A DNA stretch of 64,000 nt from Chenopodium formosanum. Taxonomy: Eukaryota; Streptophyta; Magnoliopsida; Caryophyllales; Amaranthaceae. The translations under genes were made by a program, and so were the position numbers. Position 1 is the first letter of the stretch. Every line of letters begins with the position of its first letter. Below are positions 34,096 to 45,270 of the stretch, in pieces. Location of the stretch: the NCBI GenBank assembly GCA_024500155.1, contig CM044879.1, forward strand, positions 7,517,501 to 7,581,500, read 5' to 3'. Below the pieces are notes generated by a model. The model had not been told where the DNA came from. It ran no database searches and was given only the letters and a program-made list of their open reading frames with translations.

Positions 34096-36130
34096 TTTTT
34101 CTGCCATGTATTGATGCTTAAGCTATGTTAATTTATAGCAGTGTCTTCTCAGAATGATCTGGTGCTTGAACTGGTTTAGAAGTAAGTTGGCCACATGGCA
34201 CATTACTATTGGCTCCCTATATCATGCTTCTAAAAAATTTAGTCTTCCCTCATGGAATTCCCATCTCTCCTCCCCACTTCCCCTGTCCCCTTCTCATTTC
34301 CTGGCAACCATCCTTCCCTGGAAAAATTATCGTCCAATTATTACTGTGTCCTTACCTGACCTTCCATTTATGTGCCACTGCCTACCACCTCCTCCCCCTT
34401 TAATTATCTGTTCTGAGCTCGTGTGAACAAAATTGATCGTCAATCCCTTTCTACTTAGATTTGAGTGCCGCCCCTAGCCAATTATTTGGTCTTTTTATCC
34501 TCAATTTTTATTTTTATTTTCTTTCTTTCTCTTCTCATCAAACATCATTGAAGACTATTATGCCCCAACCGTATTTCCAAATTAAATTATCTTAAAATTG
34601 ACTTCAAATTCCATTGGTTGTGTTCAAAAACTCAATTATATTATAAAACTAAAAACAACTGTATTGGATAGGGTATATGGGTTTCTTTGTACAGAAAGAA
34701 TAACATTTTTTTTTTAAATATTATTTGTGATGATATATTCCATAAAACTAAAAAAAATCTTGAACCAGTGCAGCATCTCTTCATGACATGTATGTGTACT
34801 TTTGATAGAAATATGTAGCTCTCTGTTGACCTGAGTAAGCTGCAAAGCTAAGGTTTTTTAATTGTTTTGTTAACAGTACCTGTTATATGTCCTGTGATTC
34901 CCATTATGTTCTTAAAGCCTTGCTGATTTTTTCTGTTTTACTGGTTAATAGAACCTTTCTTTCTCAAATATCAGCAGAAATGATAGGCAAATTGTTGTCA
35001 GCAAATGTGGTATATCCTGGAGCAGCGCCAATGCCAAAGTTCTTTGTCCTAGTAATGCTGCAGGGTTAGCTCCCTGGACCGTGGGAGAAGATGTGGTGCC
35101 ACTCCTGTTTGATAAAATCAATGGCCTATGCTCACGATGGGTCTGCAGATGCTTCCAAGGGGTTTTTCTACCACTACTCCACCCAGGCTGAAGAACATAT
35201 CTGAAGTCCCAATACGGCATGGGTGGTATGTATGACAACTGACAAGTATTTAACACACACTTGGAAGTTTTTTACAACTATACTCCCAATGACAAGTATT
35301 TATCTGAGATTTTTATGTTGGAGATTTTTTTAAGTTGGATTGAAAATTGCCAAGGACTCTACGTATCTACGTTACACTTCAGAAACTGCTTGGTAGCTCT
35401 ATCCTCAGTTACAGGGTTCTTTGCTGCAGAAGGGACACAGAGAAGCAGGAACAGCACTTCAAACTGAAGCAACAGCTCTACAAACTGATGCGACATGCTT
35501 TAAAGCAATATGGAGTAAGGAATGAACTTGAAAGGCTACAAGTAATCGAGGACTCCACAAATTTATGTAGCGGGCTTCCATAACATGATAAAGACATCAA
35601 TTGACATCACAAATACACTTAACCAAGATCAGAGAAGAGGCAAAAAATAGGGAAAGTTGTACCCTGATCAAAGTAGCCTCGCCCCTTGCCATTCAAGATG
35701 CTCTTATAAACTCAGAGTATATTTCAAATACACCTTTGAGTTGGAAGCCTTTTGACAACTCCACCACCACGCTGCTAGGAGGCTGAACACTTTAACCTGC
35801 TTAACATTTTCGTGTCTGACGCATGATCTAGATACATGATACTTGGCAGATATTAAGTTGATACAAAAATTGATTGATCACTTAAATAAAAAATCATATT
35901 AATAATATCTATAACTTATACTAAAGTAGCAATCGCTGGTGTCATCTTTTTCCAAAGTTGTATACGTGGCGCTATCTTATGAAAAGATTTTCCGCTCAAA
36001 TGCTTTTTGCTCTTTTTTTTTCGAAATAAAAGGCTTATTAATTTTAAATAGATAATTACTATTTTTTAGGTAATCAATTTAAAATAGGAATCTATTATTT
36101 TGCTAATTTATTTAGATAATCTATTACTAA
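34096..36130. other. No recognised gene; exon-like stretch near 34970-35590
   Basis: Sequence from about 34970 to 35250 and 35345 to 35590 has balanced base composition and short open frames, unlike the surrounding AT-rich DNA. No known domain was recognised and stops break every frame. It could be a transcribed non-coding region or a decayed gene. Confidence 0.35.
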
Positions 36131-36453
36131 TTAGAAGGATCTTGCTAACGAATTTATTTTTCCGGCGGGGTGGGGGTGGGGGTGTGGTGTTTTCCGGGAA
36201 AGGGTATGGGGCTGGGTTTGGTTTTTTTTTTTTTAATTTTTGTTTTAATTTTTTTTTTCTTTTTCTTTATTTTTTTTTTGGACCTATCACGTGTTGACAC
36301 GTGGTTAGGTAACTTGCTACATCAGGTTGGATGATCTGTTGGGTGCATCAAAAATTAATACCCCCTAAAGTTGGGAGTGATAGATAATAAACGAAAGTTG
36401 AGATTAATTTCGGCAGATGAGGCAAAGTTCAGATTAATGGGAGCAATTTTTCC
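36130..36453. mobile_element. Fragment of the Mutator-like family (right end)
   Basis: The stretch after 36355 (CCCCTAAAGTTGGGAGTGA .. AAAGTTGAGATTAAT .. GCAATTTTTCC) matches the right inverted repeat of the element at 24405-25370. The left repeat is missing. A G-rich tract (36163-36195) and a T-rich tract precede it. Confidence 0.55.
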
Positions 36454-39110
36454 TATTTACATTGGGTATGCAAAAAACTAGAAATAAAAAGTAATAAAAG
36501 TACATGAAAAAATAAAATTAACATAGTAAAGATTAATTTGCACAAATATTGTTCTAACTTGGAGGGAATTTTGTAAAATTTTAATATATATAGTACTTGA
36601 AAAAAAGCAAATGAGACTATCATTTTGGGACTAAAAATTGGCCATAAAAGATTATCAATAAGGGACGGAGGGAGTACTTTGTAGTATTTTATTTAGATTT
36701 TTAATTATTTTTAATGTAGTAAAATTAATTAATTGTGTTAGTTACATTTGAATTAGAATTTAAAATTTTTAAAAATTATTTAATAAATCTCACCAATAAT
36801 GTTTTGACATGTGGCACATTAACCGGTTATTAACCCATATAGCCTTAATTACTTTAACTATTATTGAATATTGATAACTAAAATAGATTATAAAAAGTTA
36901 ATTGAAAAAAAGAAACGTATTAGATATCTAAATTTCAAAAACAAATTAAAAACCGGAGTTAGACCCCTACCTATTAGAAAAACCAATTAAATTTATCTAT
37001 AAATAAATACAGTACCTATATGAGTTAAGCATATAATATTAGGGTTTTAAGTTTTTACACACTTTTCGCCATTTTACTATGTTAATTTTACTGATAGTTT
37101 ACATACATTTTTCGTATTCCGGCTAACAAAAAATTAATGATAGATAGAAAAAGGGTATATCCTATGCAACAATTCGGCAAATGAATGGAAAAAATTTCAC
37201 AAGGCTGGCAACTGGCAACGATGGAAACACCGCTTCCCTTCACGGTGTGCAACCCTATATGTTGAATAAGAAAATGCTGAAAAGCAAGTTGCCTTCGCGG
37301 ATTTTTGAGTTGAAGTATGAGATTCACGAGCTGTGTTATATCATCAACAAGCTTGAAGGTTGAATTTGTATGGGAGCAATATGAAAAACATGGATGGAAG
37401 ATTTCTAAGTTTTCATCCCTTTAACACTACGCACAGTTTACGATACATGCTTTTCGTAATCTGAATCTCAACCCCTTCTTGCTCAAATTCGTGATTTTGA
37501 TAATTATTTTTATAAATTGGAAACTACATAATTAATTAGGGTCCGACTTAAATTGTTTTTTCATAATAAAAAAATATGTTATTTTGTTTTTTTTTTTTTC
37601 CCTCAATTTTAGTTTAGAATTTTGAAATTTATTTCCTTGTAGCCGAAACTAAGTTTGGGTCAATTAACCCCACTTATTAATAATTAAAAATTTATTTTAA
37701 AAATATTTATAAAATAAAGAAATAATTATTTATCAAGCGTTGAATTATTTATTATAAGAAAAATAAAATACAAAATTTTAAAAATGTATCAAGACACATT
37801 GTTAGATGAAATAACTATATGATTATGTGAAATATAATATTTACGTTGCTACACATAATTTGTTATTTTATAAATAATTTCATGTAATATTTGTTTATGA
37901 ATAAATATTGAAATGAATTTATTTCAATATTTTGAATCCAGTTATTAAATAGGTTAGATTCTCTACTGCGGCTACAACTGGTTTACTATTTTGGGAAGTG
38001 ATTTGCGGTTACGGCTGGAAAATCCATCAGGTGGCTACTCCTCTCGAGTACGTTGGACTTACCTTGCAACTCTTTCATACACTTAATGTGAACCAGCACC
38101 TTACAGCTATCCGTAAGTTTTCTTTTATTTTTAATTTTTTACAGAAATTTTTAATACAATACAGGTTAATAAAATGAAATGCAATGATAATACATGTTAT
38201 TGACCTTGTCTTGTCAAAAAAATGTGTAAATTTTGCAGTTATCTGTAAATTTTAGTTTATACCGTTAATTGTTTTTAAATATTATTTTTATTTCCTAATA
38301 TATTTATAGGTCGAGATATTGAACCTGATCACCCGTTTCAAGATCAATTAGGCATTACTTGGTACACTATTTTGGGAGCTGAGCTGCTTAGAAGATTACA
38401 AGAAATCTACCGATTTATTCCAATATTGAGAGTCTTTTCAAGGAAATCAAGGAACGGTCAGCATGGTTTTTTCGTAAAAGAGCTGAATTTTGTTGCGATT
38501 TGACTGATAGAGTATCAGTTGACTCCAGCAACGGACAAGATAGTAACAGATGGTGGGAAATCACTTGAGCATTCAATTGTATTTATTCATGTATAGTAAT
38601 ATAAAATTGAATTTCAGAATTTATTAATTTTACAAAAACTACAAGGCTGTGGCAGCAGAATATATCCTAATAACAAACAGTTCAAGCTTCATTGTAACTT
38701 GATAGGTAGACTTTTAACCAACTAAACACATAACCCATTGTTATGGCCATACAAAAATTGTTTAGTATTCCAAACAGATGACTGTTCATAGAAGCATTGT
38801 TTCTCCAATAGGTTCAGTCTCACCCTAGTTGATATATGAAGTTTATCCTTTTTTTTTTTTTTTTTTTTTAAATAGTAAAATTGTTTGGTTAATACAAAGT
38901 AATGTGACATGAATTTTATGCCAATTCTTTTTTTTATTTTTTAGTAAAGTTAATTTGTTGATGAAAAAAGTGACTTAACACCTACAGAAGGAATTCGTAG
39001 TCTTTTTAGTTTTTACTTATTAAAAATATTATAAACAAAAACGATTAATAAAGAAAGTAATTCACTTTTATTTTATTTAAACACAAACTTTCAAATGTGT
39101 TTTACTACAT
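36454..39110. other. AT-rich region with an unrecognised coding-like fragment
   Basis: No known gene. A 60-codon open frame at 37181-37363 and two stretches at about 38029-38113 and 38312-38450 look coding-like. The latter two join in frame across a possible GT-AG intron (38113/38312), reading ..FHTLNVNQHLTAIR then GRDIEPDHPFQD... No family was recognised, so this is only a candidate decayed gene. Confidence 0.3.
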
Positions 39111-39120
39111 TTTTTTAAAG

Positions 39121-39455
39121 AATGGTTGGGGTTACTTGGTCAGGGGTTACTCGGTCAGTTAGGGGTTACTCTCTCAGTCAGGAGTTATTCGATTAGTCAT
39201 GGGTTACTTGGTTAGAGGTTACTCGGTCGGTCAATGGTTACTTAGTCAGGGGTTACTCGGTCGGTCAAGGGTTACTTGATCAGGAGTTATTAGGTCACGG
39301 GTTAATTGGTTAGGGGTTTAATTGGTCGGTCAAGGGTTACTTGATCAGGAGTTACTCGGTCACGGGTTATTTGTTTAGGGTTTTATATGGTCAGTCAAGA
39401 GTTACTTGATCAGGAGTTACTCAATCACGGATTAATTGGTTAGGGGCAGATTAGA
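39121..39455. repeat. Minisatellite of GGGTTACTCGGTCAG type
   Basis: About 15 imperfect units of 18-25 bp, built from GGGTTACT and GGTCAG words, occur in tandem with drifting length. Related words in inverse orientation occur in the CP1 intron (8107-8215). Confidence 0.85.
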
Positions 39456-39769
39456 AGTTACTCGTGTGTTAGCTGGCTACATGATGTTATGTTATTTAAG
39501 TACTCATATAAATTTTATATTGGTTGTAAAATTACCAAAAATATGATCAAAATTATCCTAACATAAGTAAGAGTTACCTATGTATTTTTTTTAACTGAAT
39601 AAAGTTACTAATTTTAAAACAATAAAAATCAAATCTAGCATGTTTGTGTGTGAAGATAATCATATTAACCTTTTAAAATTTCTATTACTTAAAATTGGTT
39701 AAAATTACCCCGAGATAAATAAAAGTTACCTTTGATGAAGGTTTCCTCAAAAAAACAATTACCCAAACG

Positions 39770-39850
39770 AAGGAACCATCTCCGGCACTTGGGCTGTTGG
39801 GCAGTTTGAGTTTAAGCACCATCGAATAACTTCACTCGTCATCTTCCAAG
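39770..39850 (+). other. Possible 5' UTR exon of the zinc-ribbon gene
   Basis: A less AT-rich stretch ends CTTCCAAG|GTACTC with a plausible splice donor followed by a CT-rich intron start. Assignment to the gene at 42233 is a guess from position and orientation. Confidence 0.3.
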
Positions 39851-40384
39851 GTACTCTCTTCTCTCTTACCCTTTCATCAATTTTTTTGTGTGCCAATCTT
39901 TTTCAACTCATGTTTTATATGAATTCCTATTTACCCACAATTGCGTTTTGTTATTTGATCATGATTTCATTAGATTTTTGTTCTGAATTCGTAATATTTT
40001 CGACCTTTTTAATTGTCAAGTTATAATTTTTGTTAAACATCCTACTTGGGTTTTCCTTACCATGTAATTTGATTGTCATGTATGTATTTTCTGGGTAATA
40101 TATAATGTTTTTGGGTATTTTGTGGCATAGTGCTGAATAACTGCTGATTATTGCAGAGTGTAGCAAGAATTACATAGATAATTTGGACTTTATTTCTCCT
40201 TATTTATTTGAGTTACTGTTTATCCTAGTTTTGTCTTCAATTGATTAACCTTTGTGCTCGTGACCGATAATCGATATCTTAGAATTTCTTATACTTGTTT
40301 TCACTGGTTGAACACTTGAACAACCTATTGCCTTCAAAATTTTAAAGGTAAGCCAAAGAAATATAGCAAAACTTAAGTACTGTA

Positions 40385-40680
40385 TGGGTGGTGCATTGTG
40401 GAGATAGTATATGATACTTGAATGATCTTTAAATTCCTCGAAGTAGCCTTTTTATTGAATTTCAATTTGATGGTCAAGACGAAGCATTAAGGCGAATTGG
40501 GGACCTAATTACTTATGGGGGTGGGTTGTGGAGAGAGTGTGTATGATAGTTGAACGCCCTCTTACTCTTTGAAGTAGTCTTTTGATTGAATTTCAGTTTG
40601 AATGTCAAGATGAAGTATAAAGGCGAATTGGGGATCTGAGTGCTGCTGTCCATGTGGAGAGAGTATATGATAGCCTTGTC
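40385..40680. repeat. Tandem duplication, about 130 bp unit
   Basis: The block from GTGGAGATAGTATATGATA through AAGGCGAATTGGGGA is repeated once more at about 40520-40640, followed by the start of a third copy at about 40655. It lies in the presumed 5' intron of the zinc-ribbon gene. Confidence 0.75.
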
Positions 40681-42232
40681 AAACCGATATGTTCCTTTGA
40701 ATACTAGAATTTCGGGGAGATAATAATCAGTGGAGTTCTAAGTCTGCCCGAACTTTCTTACCTTCCATGGTGACTTTTAAGAATCATCTTGTTTGTATAC
40801 GACTAGATTATTCTTTTTCACTTTTTTCTGATGTGGGTGTTTTTAAGGAGCATAAGTATTTTGCTGTCTTTGCATTATTCCTCACTTCTACTAATCTACT
40901 GTGAGGATTGTTTTTTTTTTTTTTTTTTTTTTTTTTCATATACGATAATATATCCTCATTTCACTTTCTCTTGCATTAAAAAGTTTCCTTTTCATTCCAA
41001 TGGGCCAGCAAGGGAAGGTGTGACCAATATGAGAAGATTTACACATCATATTCTCGAGGTCCTTCCCTACAAATATCTTCAGGAACAAAGTAAACCCACA
41101 TCTTGGAACTTGGTGGCTTTTGTAATTGATTGTTTTTCTACTAGATGCCATAGTACTGCGTTCCACATTTCTTCCATGTCGCTCTTTTCTTTCCTTTGAA
41201 AAAGATTCTGGTGGTTGGTGTTTCACTGTTTTCTTTCCAGTATGGTGACATAGATCAGTAGGTTTCAGTGGAATATTGTGGTAAATTATAGAGAATATTA
41301 AGAGTGTAAGATATTCTTCTTTTCTAGTCAAAGAACGGCATAATTGAGGTATAGAATCACTATTTTAATATGTTTGCATGTATGTTAGATGGAAGAATTG
41401 ACCATTGAGTACAAGCTGCAAATGGAGGAGAATAATATGTGTTAAACGATATTAATAATTTGGAGGCAGTATGGTGACATAGACCAGTGTTGTTGCTTTG
41501 AAACTAGTTTAGAGGCAGTATTAAGCATATTTTTCCATTTGATATGGTTTTAATAATTTGGAGGAAATGATCTTGGAAGGATTTTGAGTTTTGAAATATA
41601 CAATAGGCCAGATAATATCTTTATCTCAGTATATACTACGTATAAAGCTTTTGGATTTATCTTGTATCGTTCCTAGTATATTGATTGTATATAATGGATA
41701 TTGTTGAAGAGATCAAAATGCCTATTGACTAAGAAGATTCTGCAGTCTTTATATTGCATATTATGTTGTAGAACTTTCCGTAAGAACTTTCATAGTCTAT
41801 TGAGCTTTTCCAGATTTTTTCCCCTGATCATTATCTTCTGCATATATTTGAAATGATTGCAAAATTCCTTGCTACGTCCTTCCTGCCCCTCTTCCCAGTT
41901 GTATAAATCAGTTCTCTATTTGGGACTAATCATCTTTAAGACCACTAAAGCAAGATGACATGAATGCTATGGTGAGGAACAAATGAAGCTGCTGGAATTT
42001 TCTTACTAATGTTGTACACTATTTAAGCGAATAACAGATGCACATATTCCTGTATTGATTGATTTATTATTGCTTGTTAGCTGTTGTTGCATCTTACATG
42101 TTCCCGAAAATGGCTTGAATTTTGCTAATGTTGTGGAACAGCTGCTGTTATAACTTCTTTGTATATCTTTCTGAACATATCTGTCTTCTTTCCTAACTTG
42201 TTAGGTTGTTAAAAAGCATCACCTGCTTTCAT

Positions 42233-42714
42233 ATGATGACAGAAGCAATTAGCTCTGAAGTACATCCTGATGAGGAAACTAAGCTGATTTATCGCTGTAA
42301 GAAATGCCGTCAAATTGTTGCTTCACAAGAGAGTATAGTTTCACATGAGCAAGGTAAAGGAGAGGAAAGCTTTGGATGGAGAAAGAAGAAGATTGAGTCC
42401 AATTCGTTGCCTGAATGTTCTGCCATATTTGTCGAGCCTTTGAAGTGGATGCAACCAGGTAAGACCGTAAGAGTATTTATTATTATTTTTTTTCAATATA
42501 GTAACCATGAATCCCAACTTTATGAATATGCTAAATTTGGTAATTTATTGTTACACCAGTTCAAGAAGGATATGTTTGGGAGAAGCTCTATTGCATGGGA
42601 TGCAAGTCTCGACTAGGTTCTTTCAACTGGGCTGGCATGCAATGTAGCTGTGGTGCTTGGGTTAATCCTGCTTTTCAGATTCTGAAAAGTCGAATCGATG
42701 AATGCCAAATATGA
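42233..42714 (+). CDS. Small zinc-ribbon protein, DUSP12-like C-terminal type
   Basis: Exons 42233-42458 and 42560-42714 give 126 aa (donor G|GTAAGA, acceptor ACACCAG|TT). The product reads LIYRCKKCRQIVASQESIVSH, then SIFVEPLKWMQPV, then LYCMGCKSRLGSFNWAGMQCSCGAWVNPAF. These match the zinc-binding C-terminal domain of DUSP12/YVH1-type dual-specificity phosphatases; the phosphatase domain itself is absent. A similar stand-alone plant protein exists in Arabidopsis (At4g18593 type). The Cys pairs CxxC at both ends should bind zinc. Its function is unknown; in YVH1 this domain acts in ribosome maturation. The start could also be the next ATG at 42236, and upstream exons are probably UTR. Confidence 0.88.
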
Positions 42715-43714
42715 GTTGTGTTCATAACTATGTAGTTGATACTTTGATTTAGTTGAACATAATTGCTTTAAAGCATGTTTGATGTGCCTATTGGATATGC
42801 TTCGTATATATGTGTAAGGCTTTCAGTGATGCGCTCTGGTGATATGATGTTAATGCTACCACTAATGTTTCCCGTATATTTATCGATCTTATTGTACTTA
42901 CAACTTTACAAGATTCAAATTCCGCGACTCTACTTCCTATTAGTCGTGCCCATTATTTTCTACGTGATGACTACAACGACATATTGAGTCGATGCCTATG
43001 GTAACTCCAACAAAAACGGAAAAAAGTTACGACAAACCATTAGTGTCATGACTTTTAAGATTTTAGAGTAGAGTATATTGACTTCAAGGCGCTAGGTTGA
43101 AACTTTGAAATTTCTTTTATAATCTTTGTAAGAGCTGTCCCAACGTTGATAAAATTCTTGCTTCAAAGTTTTTTTTTTTTATCGAAAAATGTATTCCAAT
43201 GGTGAAAGTTCACCAAAAACATCACAAACTTCTGAGAAAATAATCTCAGCGTGAGGAAATTTGTGGAAAACTTCATGCGGGCCCCACAAGGAAAAAGTTA
43301 GACAAGTGTCAACTTTATTCCTTTTTTTTTTTTTGAAAACTTTAAATGTAGCCACCCAAGTAATGACATGTGGCAAGGTCTTTAAATTTTTGATTGGTGA
43401 GAAAATTTTTGATTTATTCATTAGTGGGATAAAAAAAAAATTCCCTCACAAAAAATCTGATATGGAGGAGAGGGAAAGGTAGAGAGAGAGTGGTGAGGAA
43501 AATTTGTTTTCTTCACCATTGTGTGCGCTCTAATGGAGTAATGGAAGTTTCTTTTATACTTGATACTTCTAACACCATCTTCATTAATTTTAACCATTAA
43601 CTAAAACAAATATATAAAAAATAAATAAATAAAGGCTTGGACTTGTGGGCATCATTTTCAAAGCCAATGTAATAGTGATATTTGTTTTATTTTTTTTTAA
43701 AATATTAATTAATA

Positions 43715-44720
43715 ATCCTGGAAAAATGGTAAGAAAGTAATCCCAACTAGGGCTGTTCATCGGTCCAAGACCGGACCGACCCGGTTAAGACCAAAGACCG
43801 AAAATTAGAATTTTAAGAACCGAAGACCGGACCGATTAAGTTAGAACCGAACCCGGACCGGACCGAAAGAATCGGTCCAAAAATCGGACCGGACCGTTTT
43901 GGACCGATTTAAGAATTTTTTAAAAAAGAATACTAAATTTTTAATAAAGTCAAGGAAAACACAAAAAAAATATTGGAAAAACTATATTGTAACATCATTT
44001 TTGCGTCTTTTTTTGTATGTTTAGTGCAAAAAAACTTATAAAGTTAAACTTTTCTAAGCTTATTAAGGATAATTTTAAACATTATTTAAGGTTTCACACA
44101 TACTTTTTATTAAAAAATCGGTCCGGTCCAAAACCGGTTTTTATAGGGTTTTGGACCGGACCGGACCGAAGACCGGAAAAATGAATTTCAAGACCCGAAG
44201 ACCGGACCGATTAATTCGGTCTGGTCCGGTCCGGGTTCGGTCCGGGGTGATCCGGTCCATTTTTTCGGTCCGGACCGATTTATGAACACCCCTAATCCCA
44301 ACTTTCACGTATCCGCTTTAAATAATCCCAACTTAAGGTTGTAATCGCTTTCTTTGGTCCCTAACCGGTTACTAACCTGTTATAATAGGTTAAGGTGACT
44401 CGTGTCACCATGTGATTGGTTGAAACATAAAAAAAACTTTTAATTTTTTTTTTTCAAAAAAAAAGCTGCCAGCCTCCACGCTCCACCTTTGCCGCCACCA
44501 TTGCGGCGGTCGGGACCCCCTCCCCTGCGCCGGCTAGAACAGCTTTCCACGTGCCGACAACTCTTCCTAGTTCCTACCCTCGTGTTAGCTCCCCTTCCCC
44601 CGAAAACCACCAAATCTGCCCACCTTTAAACCCCCAAAATCCCTAAAAACAACCTCCCCGCTGCTAAAAATCCCACAAACGGCCTCCTCCACGCGGAACC
44701 CTAGCTTGAGCATTACGAGT
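43715..44720. mobile_element. Mutator-like family fragment carrying a nested element
   Basis: The left end (CTGGAAAAATGG..AAGTAATCCCAACT), continuing after the nested insertion with CTTTAAATAATCCCAACTTA and a GC-rich interior, matches the left part of the 24405-25370 element. The right inverted repeat was not found. Confidence 0.55.
43749..44293. mobile_element. TIR element rich in GGTCCGGACCG words, 10-bp TSD
   Basis: A 545-bp element with ends AGGGCTGTTCAT / ATGAACACCCCT, flanked by AATCCCAACT (43739-43748 and 44294-44303). Both subterminal regions are packed with GGACCGGACCG-type words, and the AT-rich centre is non-repetitive. The word density could allow many hairpins. The 10-bp duplication suggests a Mutator-type MITE, although AATCCCAACT is also a repeated word of the host element. 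Confidence 0.8.
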
Positions 44721-44819
44721 AATACTTAAAATGTGTTACTTATATTGTTTTTATTGACACAATATTACTACTACGTAATATTACTACTACGTAGTATAAA
44801 TTGTGTCAATAAAGTATTA

Positions 44820-45105
44820 GGCTCTTTTCTTTTCACCTTAAAAAAATAATATTAAGTAAAAATAATTTCAATTTTATAAAAATAAGTTCCGTTCAGTAAA
44901 ATTAATTTCTGTTCAGTAAAAATAAGTTCAGGTCAGTAAAATTCAGTTTTCTTAAAGAAAAATTATAATAGAAAATTAGTAAAAATAATTTCAGTTCAGT
45001 AAAAATAATTTAATTTCAGTAAAAATAATTTCAGTTTAGTAAAATTAAGTTTAGTTCAATAAAAATAATTCAGTTCAGCAAAATTAAGGTAAATCAAATA
45101 GTGCC
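44820..45105. mobile_element. Tourist/Harbinger-type MITE (copy 4) in the PTF2 promoter
   Basis: A 286-bp element with ends GGCTCTTTTCTTTTCACCTTA / TTAAGGTAAATCAAATAGTGCC and TTA on both sides. The interior consists of TTCAGTAAAAATAATTTCAG repeats. It ends about 90 bp upstream of the PTF2 TATA box. Confidence 0.82.
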
Positions 45106-45193
45106 TTACTCCAGGTCTCCACGATGTTTATGGGGTTTTCGTGTGGGTTGTAAAGCGACATCGTTTTATTCATAAGTGTTAGAAACACAAAAC

Positions 45194-45200
45194 CTATAAA
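45194..45200 (+). promoter_or_regulatory. Likely TATA box of PTF2
   Basis: CTATAAA lies 71-77 bp upstream of the PTF2 start codon, leaving a leader of about 40-45 nt. Confidence 0.55.
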
Positions 45201-45270
45201 TTCTCAAATTCAGCATCAATAAAAAAACCCTAAAAGACACCATCTCACGTCTCACCTCAATTCTCCATCA

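Noticed and set aside
36653..36676. Stowaway-like end GGGACGGAGGGAGTA
   Set aside because: Only one terminus was found; no matching inverted end within several hundred bases.
43186..43545. Possible MITE with CCAATGGTGAA / TTCACCATTG ends
   Set aside because: The inverted match is short and broken and no target duplication could be seen.
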